Positions 23,248-34,500 are shown, counted from the stretch's first letter. The stretch is 64,000 bases of DNA from Eonycteris spelaea (GCA_003508835.1 PUFA01000014.1:2362501-2426500), one strand, 5' to 3'. The notes: a model not told the origin generated them from the sequence alone. Program-made: numbers and translations.

Positions 23248-23472
23248 TTCACTTTTTATTTTTTATTTTTTAATTTTTTAGGCGAGGCAACCCTTGGTGG
23301 ACCTCACAGATTGCAAGGACCTTGTCAGTTTACAATCCCTTATTTTTTATTTTTAATGCCTACAGCGCCTGGTCTTCCTAGGTGGTCTCCCAAGTACTAA
23401 CCAGGTCCGACCCTGTTTAGCTTCCCAGATCAGATGGGATCGGGCTTGTTCAGGGTGGCATAGCCGTAGACA
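23248..23472 (-). mobile_element. 5S rRNA-derived SINE, full length with target-site duplication
   Basis: The minus strand from 23,471 to 23,355 is a 5S rRNA head of 117 nt, beginning exactly at 5S position 1 (gtctacgg) and ending gctgtaggcatt. It is followed by an A-rich linker, a body of about 55 nt ('gattgtaaactgacaaggtc', 'cttgcaatctgtgaggtcca', 'ccaagggttgcctcgcct') and an AT-rich tail (taaaaaattaaaaaataaaa). The 10-bp duplication gctacttaca flanks it at 23,238-23,247 and 23,473-23,482. Box A reads agctaaacaggg, one change from the 5S consensus. The box C region lacks 4 nt (acttgggagacc instead of acttggatgggagacc), so this copy probably has a weakened internal pol III promoter. Such 5S-headed SINEs are known from fruit bats; that assignment is from memory. 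Confidence 0.9.
23355..23471 (-). pseudogene. 5S rRNA-like sequence (SINE head)
   Basis: Alignable end to end with mammalian 5S rRNA (121 nt) with about fifteen substitutions and one 4-nt gap. It is not a functional 5S gene: it lies inside a retroposon with duplicated target site, has a damaged box C and lacks an immediate T-run terminator in the correct place. Confidence 0.9.
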
Positions 23473-23669
23473 GCTACTTACACTTAAATTAGTGAAACTT
23501 AAATAAAATTGAAAATGCAGCTCTACTAAAAATTCGGTTGCACTAGCCACATTTAAAGTGCGCAATAGCCACTTGGGGCTCCTGGCCAGAGTGTGAGACA
23601 GAGCAGAGAGAGGGGACATTTCCGTCATCACGGAAAGTTCTACCGGACGGCACTGCTCTAAGAAATAAA

Positions 23670-24285
23670 ATGGATGGACTGTTAGTACAAGAAACAATAT
23701 CCATAAAGTCAAAGCTAAGTGGATTAGTGGGACTGGTGACAAATGGAATGTTCCTGAGACCCAAAAAGAAAGGATTTTGGTCAAACAAAAGGAAAAAAAA
23801 TTAAAACAGTAATTCATTTGAGACTAGCAATGGAAGTAATATGCATTAATTACAAAGATTGTCATCATAAAGATGAAGATCCAGACGAAGGACAGCCATC
23901 TGACCAAAATGGAGGGTGACAGAAAGTGCTTGGAAATGGGTATTTGGTAGCATTTTCCGTTTATTACACTAAAAGGCAATCATTTGAGAAAGGGTGAGTT
24001 AAACAAAGCCAGAAGAATTTCTCTTTTGTTCCAGGATTCCTCTGAGTCTTTGCACCCTAATATTGCTAAGATTTTTGCCGCTCCTCGGTCTCATTGAATT
24101 CGGGGTCGGAATCCTAAAGTGTCCCGTTCTGCAGAAAGTCCCTGGTTTAGCACATTACTGGGAACAGGTTCCTGTTTTGATGATTCTCCTCTAAACACTG
24201 ACTTGCCACGGCCCTGCTCATCCCCAAACGTCTTGATAACTAAAACTACTCCGCACGTGCTCTGCAGCCACGTGCTGTGTGGCAC
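23670..24285. other. Intergenic DNA, no gene seen
   Basis: A moderately AT-rich stretch between the MER5A element and the next CpG-dense patch. Unrecognised. Confidence 0.5.
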
Positions 24286-25110
24286 TCTGTCTGTCTGCCA
24301 GCCGGTTACCCGCGGTAGGTCTGAAGGGCGCTTACCCCTCCGTTTCTTCCTCTGTCGGGATCCGTCTCCTCGTCGGCTGATGCTCCACCCTCCCGTGACA
24401 AGACTCGCCCGCGAATGGCGCTCTGCACAGACGACAGTGCCCGGACTGTGCCGAGGTGTCGTGCAAGCCGACCCCTGAGGCGAGCGGAAGTCCTGTGACC
24501 TCCTGAAGGGGGTCACAGCATCACTGTGGCCTGGGAGGTGGAGCCAGTTCACGGAGAGCAGCCGAAAGTGCCCGTCGCCCGGGGGGTGCGACTTGTAAAA
24601 GCTCGAAGAGAACCTAAGAGCGCTGCCCGGGTTCGCTGGCAGAACCCATCGGCCGGGGAGTATGCAGTACCGGCCCCGGCCCCCGAGGGTGCTGCCTTGC
24701 CGAGCGCCCCCACCTCCAGGGGGCCCCCCACCCCGGGCCAAATGCGGGCCCAGCAGAACTCCCGTGCTGTGCTTGCTCCCAGGGACTTACTGTGCGCCGA
24801 GAGCCAGGCTAAGCGCGTCTCATGAAGGGCCTCGTTTCATCCTCACATGACACCCACGTCACAGGGGAGCGAGCCGAGGGCGGCAGGAACGGGTGGCTGT
24901 GGCCGAGCCTCCAGCGACGCGCGGAGCTGGGACTCCGAGCGCACCTCCGGGCTGAGCGCCCAGCGCTGCATCGCCGTGTCCGCCGGACGGCGCAGCTCGT
25001 CGGAGCCGCTCCCTCGCACGTCCTGCGTTTTCATGGAGTTTGTTTCAACAAGCTGTTTGCACCGGGTCGCCGTGGGCACAGTGCGAGAGAGGGCGGGCCC
25101 GAGAAGAGTT
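24286..25110. promoter_or_regulatory. Orphan CpG-island-like segment
   Basis: About 825 bp rich in G+C and CpG, densest at about 24,900-25,030. It includes a MIR piece near 24,790-24,885. No first exon is recognisable. Overlapping open frames on both strands look like GC-rich noise. Confidence 0.5.
24785..24890 (-). repeat. MIR fragment
   Basis: 'gacttactgtgcgccgagagccaggct' (read in parts), then 'ctcgtttcatcctcacatga', then 'cacgtcacaggggagcgag' follow a reverse-complement MIR with several TG/CA positions replaced by CG. Confidence 0.55.
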
Positions 25111-26490
25111 CCCCTGAGGAAAGCAATTCACCCCGTCTTTGGTGTGTTTCATCTTCCTTCTACCTTGTGGGGTGGGTGGTAGCAGCAGTGACCCTGGTGG
25201 ACAGCGACGGGGAGTGGCCAGCCCCTGTTTTATGACGGCCCAGCTTCTCCCCAGAATGTCGCCGTGTGACTGTCTGCACCTGAAACTCAACACTTCGGAA
25301 AACAGGCTCTTCCTCGTCCCCTCCAAAAAGGGATGGGAAACGTGTGATGCTCCACTGTCACCCTCTTCGAGACATTCTCGTCCTAATTCACCTTTTTGAC
25401 GCCTTCAAAATTATCCAGCCGCCCTCATTTTCTTGTCAATTCTTTTATTGTTAATATCTTTTTTTAAATGGGTTTTCTTTGCTGTTTCCACTTTATCGCC
25501 TTGGCCCAGGTCCGATCCAATGCATCAGTCTCGAACATGAAATAAGGCCACTCTGCACGTTGACAGCGGGGATCTGTTCGATCTCAAGACTAGCTTCCAG
25601 AAGCTGTTCATGCCTTAGCTACTTCTAAAAGAACAGCTTACATCAATCACATCAAAGTCAAATCCATCTGTTTGGCACTCAGATAACGCAAAACAATTCT
25701 ACATAATAGATTAACTTGTTCAAACGATCTGGAGGTTGTTTCGTGAGTGATTTGTCTAGACCTTCCCAAATGCAGTTCGGATCAGTTATGTTTTTTATAG
25801 ATGTGCTGCATTCAATTGGAAGTTGGTGTTCGATAATCAATTTTTTCTAAAAACCTCTTAGGCCTTTCCTGCTTTCGAAAGATAAACTTGGACTTCAATT
25901 CAGTAATAGTTTGAACAGATTCAGAATAGTCGCAATTTTTAGGTATATGATAGAGGAAATGCTATTTAAGTGGAGTTGCTTATTTCCAATATTTATTGAA
26001 ATATGTGTTGTTTTAGACACATGGGATTCATCAGTAAATAAAACAAAGTTCCTGATCTTATGAACATTACATTTCAAAAAGAAACTAAAATTAACAGTTT
26101 GGAAAGGTACGTTTTAAAAAATAAAGTCAAACATGAAAAAAAAAATCCAGGAATTGTATATTCAGTGACGTGCTTATCAGTGTTTAACCATTGGATCTGG
26201 AGAAACTGAAGAGACCTGACTTGCAGTGTTCGCTGGTTTCCGTGGTGTAAACACCCCACCAATACGGCCCGTTTCAGCTATCAAGACAATGTCACCGAAA
26301 GCAGAGTTAGGGGCACATATGTGAACACAGCTCTGAGGAACTGGGGAGCACGCTGTCAGATCTAAATTGACTCTGTTACGATTTAGATTTTCAGACAGCT
26401 CCGTGAATGAATTTAGGTTTAAAGAAAATAAAATTGGGAGCGAAGCAAAAAAAATGTCCTAAAATTTATAAAAGTTTCACACATCAAACA
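25111..26490. other. Intergenic DNA with an L2 3'-end piece
   Basis: GC-rich up to about 25,400, AT-rich after. An L2-type tail is listed at 25,985-26,095. No gene is seen. Confidence 0.5.
25985..26095 (-). repeat. L2 LINE 3'-end fragment
   Basis: 'aatatttattgaaatatgtg' followed by 'cagtaaataaaacaaagttcc' and 'ttatgaacattacattt' is the complement of the L2 3' terminus (tgtaagctcc...gctcaataaatattt). Confidence 0.5.
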
Positions 26491-26493
26491 GCA

Positions 26494-26993
26494 TGTCACT
26501 GGGGTTCCGAACAGGGCTCCCCAAAATGTGCCACTTTGACACATGAATCATTTTGAGCTGAAGGTGATCACGACCCTGCAGACGCACAAGAAACTTTTAC
26601 TTCTCCCTTAAAGAATTTACGGGCCTTGCCCACAATAAGAGTTAAGACCAGAAATAGCTTTCTAAGACCTATCTATAAGGCAGGGCAAACTTCTAATTCC
26701 TGAGTGTCTGCTTCTCCCACTGTCCTGCGAATAAGCTTCTTCCCTTGGAAGCCCCAGGGCACCTTCCCTCGTCCTTAGCTCAAAATGCCGTGCATACCTA
26801 TTTTCTTTTCTGTTTTTAAACTTCCCATGCTGTGCTGTTGGACCATTGACTCTCATGTCTGTGGGGTTCCCATACATATGCATGTCATTAAATTTGGTCA
26901 TTTTTCTCTTGTTAATCAGTCTCATTTAGGTTCAATTATGAGACCAGCTGGAAGAACTCTGAAGGGGAGAGGAAGGGATTTTCCTCCCCGACA
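26494..26993 (+). mobile_element. LTR-like element, copy A
   Basis: A ~500-bp element beginning tgtcactggggttcc and ending ttttcctccccgaca (TG...CA). It is homologous over its length to the reverse complement of 37,430-37,923. Shared blocks include 'gggccttgccc.(c/g)(a/t)aataagag', 'gggcaaacttctaattcctga', 'catgtcattaaatttggtca', 'ttttctcttgttaatcagtc' and 'agaccagctggaagaactc'. No internal retroviral coding region lies beside it, so it is best read as a solo LTR. The family name is not recalled; the short duplication of copy B suggests an ERV1-class LTR. Confidence 0.7.
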
Positions 26994-26999
26994 GTGTAA

Positions 27000-27225
27000 A
27001 ACGGAAAAATCTCTTTATTTTTTGAACAAATGATGTAATGATGAAGAAAGAAGTCCAAGTAACAGGCAGTAAGGCCTATAAATGGTCTCAGTTTACAGTT
27101 TAAACCTGTAAAACTGAGAAAGACTTTTTAAAATAATACCTTGTTTTCATTCTGAAAGTCTTCTGACTCATTATGTAGATTGTGCAGTTACTCGCAAAAT
27201 TCTAGAAATATGTTTTCATCAATGA
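27000..27225. other. Intergenic DNA, no gene seen
   Basis: AT-rich and unrecognised. Confidence 0.4.
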
Positions 27226-27229
27226 ATAA

Positions 27230-27413
27230 CAATGACCATTTATTGAGTCTAATTACGGGCCAGGTATTTTAATACATTTTCTGTACAATATGTCTGCAGA
27301 GTAGCTATTATCCCAGAGATGAGAAACTGATGCTCAGAGAAAGGAATTTACCTGACATCCCCCACTAATAAACTCAATCTGGGATTCAAATCAATGTCCA
27401 CCTTCTTCAAAAG

Positions 27414-27418
<5 letters not shown>
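27230..27418 (-). repeat. MIR SINE followed by a TG microsatellite
   Basis: Reverse-complement MIR: 'catttattgagtctaatta', 'gggccaggtattttaataca', 'gtagctattatcccagagatgagaaactga' (in parts), 'aatctgggattcaaatcaat'. It runs straight into the (GT)n at 27,422. Confidence 0.85.

Positions 27419-27421
<3 letters not shown>

Positions 27422-27463
<42 letters not shown>
27422..27463 (+). repeat. (GT)21 microsatellite
   Basis: A perfect dinucleotide run of 42 nt, likely polymorphic. Confidence 0.95.
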
Positions 27464-27467
<4 letters not shown>

Positions 27468-27899
27468 TGCATGGTTTTGGTTTATGAACAGTTTCAAAAA
27501 TAAACTCTAAACTCTCAGAAACGCTTGATGTATTGATGAATTTCCTGGGCATTTAGGGCTTAGGATTCCTCCTCTAACGTCCCCAGGAGCAACGCGGCAA
27601 CAAAATTACCTCGCTGGAAGTGCAGGTGGGCCCACCGGTGTTTATCCACTTCGTGATGGCTCCGAGGTTCTTGAATAACCTCCTTGGTGGCAGCTAGCCA
27701 CACAGGGCCAGCTCTGGGCAGGAAAATGCAAATACCGTTCCTTAATCCCACACTTAAGTAGCTCAGCCCATCCTGTGAGACAGCGCTCAGAGCCCCGCAC
27801 GTAAGATGTGATGCAGAGACCCGAATCATGCTAGTGAAGCCCCAAAAGCAACTGACATTTTAAACAAATGTAAAATAACAGAGTTGGATAACCGAATAG

Positions 27900-28010
27900 G
27901 ATTAGAGGTGACCTAGTTCAACCCTCACGTCAGACAGAGACGGAGACGCTCAGGGACTTCCTGCGAGTCACAGAGGCAGTTAGCCGCGCGGCTCAGGCCC
28001 CGCTGGGGGC
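27900..28010 (-). repeat. MIR-like fragment
   Basis: 'gacggagacgctcagggac' and 'ttcctgcgagtcacagaggcag' resemble the MIR complement 'gaggaaactgaggcacagag' and 'aagtcacacagctag'. CpG-rich compared with a typical old MIR. Confidence 0.45.
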
Positions 28011-28820
28011 TGATCCCGGTGACCTGCTCCTCTCACCACCACGTGATGCTCCTGCTGAGGAACCGGCGTGGGTGCAAGTCCCCTAGGGCGACGCTTCTTA
28101 CGGGGTTCAATACCTTGGGCAGAGCAGACAGAATAGTAGAAAAGCCCTCTGGATTCCCCCGTTTTGATAACAGAACCCGCAAAGGGCACCGTGATGGCGT
28201 TTGTACGACATTCTCGCACCATCGAAAACTCCTTCGCCGGCGTCACGTGTACCACCACGAATACCTTACACACCGGTAGCGCTTCCCAGCCTGTGGACGA
28301 CTGTCCACACACCGTCTCACGACTAGGAAACTTCCTAGTAGCCAGGGACTGGTGCGCCCATTTTACAGGTGCGTACACCGAAGTTTGAGGACGCTCCGAC
28401 GCCGTGCCGCACAGCCAGGGGCAAAGAGCGGACCGGAGCCCGTGTCTGCCTCCTCACCCAGCGCGCGTTTCTCGCCGTGTCTACGAAGGGGCCTCGGAGT
28501 GGCTTTGATACGCTCGCGTTAAACAGAAGCAAGGCACAGAGCTCCCCCACTACCCAGACGATGCACGCGGCCGGCCGCGGAGCCGGCCCCGGACGTCAGC
28601 GTCTCGCAAGGCAGCCTCCCAACCGCAGCGCAGGCCTCCGCCCTCCTCCGTTAGCCCTGCGAGCAGAGCGAGGTTTCTGTGCACCGAGAACGCGTGAGCC
28701 GCTTCGAGTTCGGCGCATCTCATCCCGCGAGGCCGTGCGGCCGGGCGAGCGAATGTCGCCCCTGCCAAGTCCACAGCCTGGGCGTCTGGGGCTGCTCCCT
28801 GCCCGTGCGCGATGAGCTTG
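28011..28820. promoter_or_regulatory. Orphan CpG-island-like segment
   Basis: About 800 bp, densest at 28,380-28,760 ('cgcggccggccgcgg', 'gcatctcatcccgcgaggcc'). A MIR-like piece lies near 28,345-28,440. No recognisable exon on either strand. The open frames of 130-148 codons here follow from the GC content. Confidence 0.5.
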
Positions 28821-31055
28821 ACTCTTTCAGGAAGGTGCATCCTCACAAGGAGAGGTAAGAGGGGGCCCTTCTGTCGGCAGCCTCGGGATGAAGTAATTAC
28901 TTGGCAGGTAACAAGCGAAGGCCTTCCGCCAGTTTGGACGGACACCCAGAAAAGAGCTGAGGGACGTTCCAAGGTGGAGCTCAGACTCTGACCCTCGAAA
29001 TATGAATACGGGATTCCGGTGAGAAGGGACGTCTTCCGTTTCCGAGGGTGGGGCTGAATTCCAGTGCGCCTTCTAGGGGGTGTGCTCGTGCTTCTCTCTG
29101 GTGTCTGGAGAGGTGAAATTTCTACAGTTACCTTTAGGAGATCATTACATAATTGGGAGTAGAATGGTCTAGGGTGAATGTCAGAAGAATGTTCTGCTCT
29201 TATTTACCCAGACACACGGATGTGTTTACTATCTATCAGGAATATCGACTGTCGTAAATGTTCGTAGACTCGTTTATAGCTTTTGGATTGCAAAATTTTC
29301 AAAGCAGAATTCCTTAATCCTGAGGTAATTTTTAAAGACATGCATAGGCATGGTAGGATACGTGGAAATGCAAAAGGAGATTATATAAAAAAAAAAATTC
29401 CCAAAGGCACCTGATACATTTTCAAGGGCGTACTTGAAACAGCCGAACGAGCATCTTTCCTTCTGATTCCGTGCTCTTTGGTGGGACCGTTTTCCTGGGC
29501 CAGACGTGATAGAACAACCCTGCTCTGCTGCCAGACCCGAATCATGCTGCTTCTGCCCAGGAGTAGCTCAGCACATCTCAGAGCCCTGGCCGCATCCTGT
29601 GTAAAATATTTATCGCGTCACTGATTTTAATGACCTTCCTTCTAAAACTTTAGTGTTTTGACTATGCAATTTTGTGTTTTTAAAGTACGATATTACCTTT
29701 GGACACTCTCCCCATAGAAGACATAGGCTCTCCAGAGACACCTTAGGAAAGAGAGCAGGGGCCCGTTCTGCGCGTTCGGCACAAAGCCGCAAACATCCTT
29801 TTTACCTGTGCGGCTCTGGAGCTCTAAAACATTTCTCAGGTGGTACTACAGCTCTGTACACAGGTGAGAGAACCACAGCCCTACTAAGGGCACGAGATTA
29901 TCTCACCGAAGCAAGCAGATTTGAGAGAGGACACAAACATGCAGGCTCACCGATCATTTAAATGAACAGTTGAGTACATTTCATCCACAGTTTTAAACCG
30001 ACGACAGTTGGAGACACATTATGCCACTTGTCAGAATACCTTGAGAAACACTTTTATGCCAGGCAAGGTGATTTTATAACCCGTATAAAAGTTGGCATTT
30101 GAATTGGTTCTGCATGCCAGAACACAATTAAACAAGTCTATCCATCTAAATGTTCTTTTTTGACTCACACCACCTCTTCCTCCTGGCCAGCTTGTTTGTC
30201 TGCCAAGTTCTATGGGTCCCACGGCATAGTCATTTTGAACTCTAGCCTTTGGGTTTTCCTGTCAGTGCATAGTACCTGAGTTTCCAAGAATTTCTTCACT
30301 CTGTTCTGGGTGTCACCGGGTCATAGGAGTTTGTTTCCGATTGAAAAGACTCAAAGATATGACTTTTGCTGCAATATGGACCTTTCCCAGGTAACTGAGA
30401 ATCCAGTGGCATTTTTCACCCACACCGAAGAGCGATTTCTGATTCCAGAAAGGTCTGTGAGATTTGCTAGACTGCTTTCCCAGGACGACAAAATCCTGTC
30501 CTCACTCATTATATGGGTTGTGTGGCTGTCACTTATGATAACACAGTCCTGAACATAAACACACGAAAAGACTCCTAGCTTTTTGCACACTGCCATCCAC
30601 AGGCCTCCACGCTCCTGCAGCCTCTTTACTTTGAGACACACTAGAAAACAATACGACAAGGGACTTCCTGTTTTAAGGTGACTGGAGGATGTTCCCACCT
30701 CGTTCTCCTCCTGAAGATCACCCCAAAACCAAAACAAGGGAAAGAAAAATGAGAAACACAAATTCCATCTATGATAAAGTCTGAAACGCCAAACTCAAAC
30801 TCCACTGTCACCCACCAAAAAAAAAAAAAAAAATGGGCTTGTCACCTGATCACATGGTTGCAAGAACCAAACAGTCCACAACCCCTTTTCCCAGTCCTAC
30901 TTAAGCCCAGTGTGTACGCGCACGCGCACACACACACGCACACCTCTTTCAATCAGCTTTTTAATAGAAGGAGGGAGCAACCAGGGAGATCCTTTTATGA
31001 ACTATATAGATGTCTAACCAATGTACTATATACTTGAAACTAATTTAAATAAATA
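28821..31055. other. Intergenic DNA, simple repeats only
   Basis: Unrecognised, apart from an A18-type run near 30,818, a CA/CG-alternating tract at 30,911-30,944 and an L1-like tail scrap at about 30,990-31,058. No gene is seen. Confidence 0.5.
30911..30944 (+). repeat. Alternating purine-pyrimidine (CA/CG)n tract
   Basis: 34 nt of strictly alternating tg/ac/gc steps (tgtgtacgcgcacgcgcaca, then more CA), a candidate Z-DNA former. Confidence 0.85.
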
Positions 31056-31059
31056 ATTT

Positions 31060-32480
31060 TTTAAATGAGATTTAAGGGTCATTGGGCATTTGAGGAAAGC
31101 TGTCAACAAATAAGAGGTAAAAACTAACCAAGAGAAATAAAAAAGTATTCAGAGGAAATGAGTCAATGTTAACATGAGTTAATGTTACTATCCTGAGATC
31201 TTTTATCCACAAAACAAATATAGAAATTTGTTTTTAAGGTATCATCAGAGAACAAGGAAGATATTATCTCTTGGACATTAAAAACAAATAGCCAAAAAAA
31301 ATTTTTTAAGTGAATAGAAGAATTGAAAGATAAAGACGAAAAAATCCCTCTGAAGAAAAAGAAAGAGATAGAGATAGAAAATAAGAGATAGATAAAAATT
31401 TAAAAGATCATCCAGGAAGTCCAACATCTGGGTAATGAGAATTCTACAGAGAAAAGAGTGAGGAAGGACTTATCAGAGAAGCAATATAAGGAATTTTTCT
31501 TGAAGTAAAACAGGAAACTCTATAAGGAAAAGACTCATGAGGTATCCAGTACAATACGTGATGAGAAGACCCAGAACAGACATTATAATGAAAACTCAGA
31601 GTATCAAGTATGGAAAAGATCATAAAAACTCCCAGAGAGACAATGAGACAGATGCTAAGGATTTGGATGCCACAGAGAATGGCATCAATTTCTCAAAAGC
31701 AACACTGAAAACCAGAAGACAGTGGAGAAACGTTTTCTAAAAATGCTGAGAGAAAATGATTTGTAAACTTGAATTCTAATCCCAGCCAAACTATTTATAT
31801 GAGGGTAGAGATGAAGACATTTTAGTCCCATAAAGATAAAAAATAATTTATCTCCAATGCATTTTCTCTAGAAGCTGTTGGAGTCCACATTCCACCAAAA
31901 TGTGAAAATAAACTGGAAGAGGAAGGTAACTTAGGAAACGGGCAAACTTACAGGAGGAAGAGGTCATGGTGATTCTCAGGACTCGTTGGAGGAAGTTCAA
32001 GCCAGCCTAGGCAGGAGAAAGGGGACTGAGGGCTCAGGATGCCAAGAAGAACCGCAGTGAGGAGATAATATATCTCAGCATGTAGAGTGCTGTGGAGGTT
32101 TGGGCAGTACTTTTCTTAGGTTTGGGCAGAAATTTTTTTTTAGGGAGTGAGAAGTATAGATTGGTGCAGGGGAACAGATACCCTAAAAGGATGTTACCAG
32201 AAAAAAAAAAAAAAGATGAATTGATAGATTTGCTGATAGGTTTGGCCCTGTGGAAACGGATGCTATGGAAGGTCTAGAAAGATGCGGGCGTGGGTTCAAA
32301 GAAATTAAAGGAACAGCAACGATAAAAATGAGGCTACTGCTAACTCTCAGAAAAGCAGATTCCACAAGAAAGAAAACAGAAACAGTATATCTCTTGGCTC
32401 AGAAGAGGATATATTTACATATACATAGTAATGTACATACTGAGTAGTGATGTAACCAAAACTTGTAACTCTATGAGGTT
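31060..32480 (+). repeat. Old L1-lineage (L1ME/HAL1-like) fragment
   Basis: The clearest part is 31,740-32,040: 'gtaaacttgaattctaatcccagccaaac' (in parts), 'gagggtagagatgaagacattt', 'ttctctagaagctgttggag' and 'tccaccaaaatgtgaaaataaact'. It follows the 3' portion of old L1ME/HAL1 elements. The A/G-rich text left of it (31,330-31,700) is compatible with the same element. Coding frames are broken. Confidence 0.55.
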
Positions 32481-32489
32481 TGCAACAAA

Positions 32490-33750
32490 CAGTGCTGAGA
32501 CAATTGTACCTGCACGTGCAAAAAAATGAAGTTGGACCCACCCCACATAATATACAGAAAGTTAGGTAAAAATGGCTGATAGACCTAACTGTAAGGGTTA
32601 AAACTCTAAACCTCTTATGAGAAAGCATAAAAGTAAATCACTGTGATCTTGAATTAAGGAATGGTTTCTTAGGACACCAAAAGCATATGCAACAAAAGAA
32701 AAAAAATAGGTAAATTGGACAACATCAAAATTGAAAACGTTTGTGCTTCAAGCACCATCAAGAAAGTAAAAAGGAAATTCATAGAATGAGAGAAAATATT
32801 TGCAAATAATATATCCGATAAGAGACTGGTATCTGGAGTATAAAAAGAATTCTTCCAACGCATATAACTCCTAACAATAAAAAGACAAGGAACTCAATTT
32901 AAAATTAGGCAAAGTATTTGAACAGACTTTTTTCGAAAGGAGATTGCAAATGGCCAATAAGCACATGAAAAGATGCTCAACATCGTTAGTCATGTTGGTC
33001 ATCCGGGAAATGCAACTCCAAACCACAACGAGATACCACTTCACACCCACTAGGATTTCGAAAACAAAAAAGACAAGTATTGGCAAGGAGGTGGAGAAAT
33101 TGGAACCTTCATGCATTATTAGTGGGAATGCAAAATGGTGCAGCCATTTTAGACAGCTTGGCAGTTCCTCACAATTTAAACATAGAGTTACACCATGCTA
33201 CACAATTATACTTCTAGGTATACCCCTGAGTGTATTGAAAACATACGTCCACACAAAAACTTGTGTTTGAATGTTCACAATTCTTCATGACAGCCAAAAA
33301 GTAGAAATAACCCAAATAGCTATCAACCGATGGATGGATAAACAAAAAGTGGTCCATCCACACAACGGGATATGATTCCATCGTGAAAATGAATGAAGCA
33401 CTAACGCACGCTACGACATGGAGGAGCCTTGAAAACGCCTTTATGAGAAATGAAAGGCGCCAGGCACAAAGGGCCACGCGTTGTACGATTCCATTTACAT
33501 GAAATGTCCGGAAGAGGCAAAGCCAAGGAGACGGAAAATAGGCCTGTGCTCCCCTCAGGCTGACAGGTGGGAAGAACGGGTGACTGCTGCTGGGTGCAAA
33601 CACCCTTGTCGGGACGATGCAGAAGTTCTAAGACCAGGTAGCAGCGACGGCGACACAACTCCGTCGATACACGGAAAACGTTGAACTGTACACTTCGAAA
33701 GGGTGGATTACGTTTCAACAAAGCTGCTATACGAAAACCAGCAGGAAAAT
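32490..33750 (+). repeat. L1 (L1M-type) ORF2 3' end plus 3' UTR, decayed
   Basis: Recognisable landmarks in order: 'aggacaccaaaagcatatgc', 'gacaacatcaaaattgaaaac', 'gagagaaaatatttgcaaat', 'aaatggccaataagcacatg', 'aaaagatgctcaacatcgtt', 'gagataccacttcacacccac', 'aaaatggtgcagccatttta' and 'gaactgtacacttcgaaagg'. These are the C-terminal end of L1 ORF2 and the start of the 3' UTR. There are many frame breaks. CpG-creating changes are conspicuous from about 33,340 onward. Confidence 0.9.
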
Positions 33751-34265
33751 TGGGGGGAACGGGGATAATGGAGCTAACCCCTCACCTGTTGGACATCAAC
33801 ATAGCTAAAATCAACGGAACACCGGTTTACACTCTATTTTACAATATAGAGGTATATTCCAGGAGAAACTTCTGGAAGGGGCAGTGCTTGCCTCCGGGAA
33901 GCATGCTGTGGAGGGGAGAGAGGCAGGGGGGTTGTTCTCTTTGACTAGGAACCTTCCTTTTAAGACTTGAGGGAAATTTCGCTTTGATGAAAGTAAAATT
34001 TAAAAATTTGTGCTCAGGACTACTGACATGGCACAAATAATAATATTAATAATTCAGCTACCGCTTAAGCGTGCCTCCTGAAGGAGCAGGCCGAGGAATC
34101 GTGGTGAGGAGAACGCCACTCAAAGAGCTTCCTGGGAAGTCTGACGAGCGACTGAGGGAGTGTCCCGCTCACCCGTTTTCTCCCCACGGAGACCTTTGCA
34201 GCCTCTAAGGAGTTTAAAGTGTTCCCTTTCAGAGTCAATTTAAGGTCTCATTCTTCAGAGGGTTA
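33751..34265. other. Intergenic DNA, no gene seen
   Basis: Unrecognised sequence between the L1 remnant and a MIR. Confidence 0.4.
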
Positions 34266-34269
34266 GTAA

Positions 34270-34500
34270 ATGATCGTTTAAGAGCATGACATGAAAAACC
34301 CAGCCAGACCCGTGCCGGAAATAGCACCGCGTACCTCTTGCTGCATCGCTTTGTGTAAGTGACTGATTTCCGAGCCTTAGTTTCTTCCCCTGCAGAATGG
34401 GGACAATGAAACCCTCACACGATTGCTCTGAGGACTGGTTTAGGTAACGTGTAAGAAAGCATACGGCACGGCACATGGAAAGTGCTCAACAAATATTCTT
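34270..34500 (+). repeat. MIR SINE
   Basis: 'gtgtaagtgactgatttccg', 'agccttagtttcttcccctg', 'cagaatggggacaatgaaac', 'gaggactggtttaggtaac' and 'aagtgctcaacaaatatt' follow the forward MIR. Confidence 0.85.

Larger units (their letters stand above)
23205..23662. mobile_element. MER5A-type hAT nonautonomous DNA transposon (interrupted)
   Basis: Left part 'tgcacatgtggctactta'. After the inserted retroposon the text resumes with 'acttaaattagtgaaactt', 'gttgcactagccacattta', 'aagtgcgcaatagccactt' and ends 'atcacggaaagttctaccgg' and 'acggcactgctcta'. These follow the MER5A consensus on the complementary strand (cacatgtggcta...cactagccacatttcaagtgctcaatagccac...aaagttctattggacagcactgctcta). The 5S-headed SINE at 23,248-23,472 splits it. 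Confidence 0.85.

Noticed and set aside
23355..23471. Functional 5S rRNA gene
   Set aside because: It lies in a retroposon with a duplicated target, has substitutions and a 4-nt gap in box C, and is single copy here.
32490..33750. Intact L1 ORF2
   Set aside because: Multiple frameshifts and stops; only the C-terminal part and 3' UTR are present.
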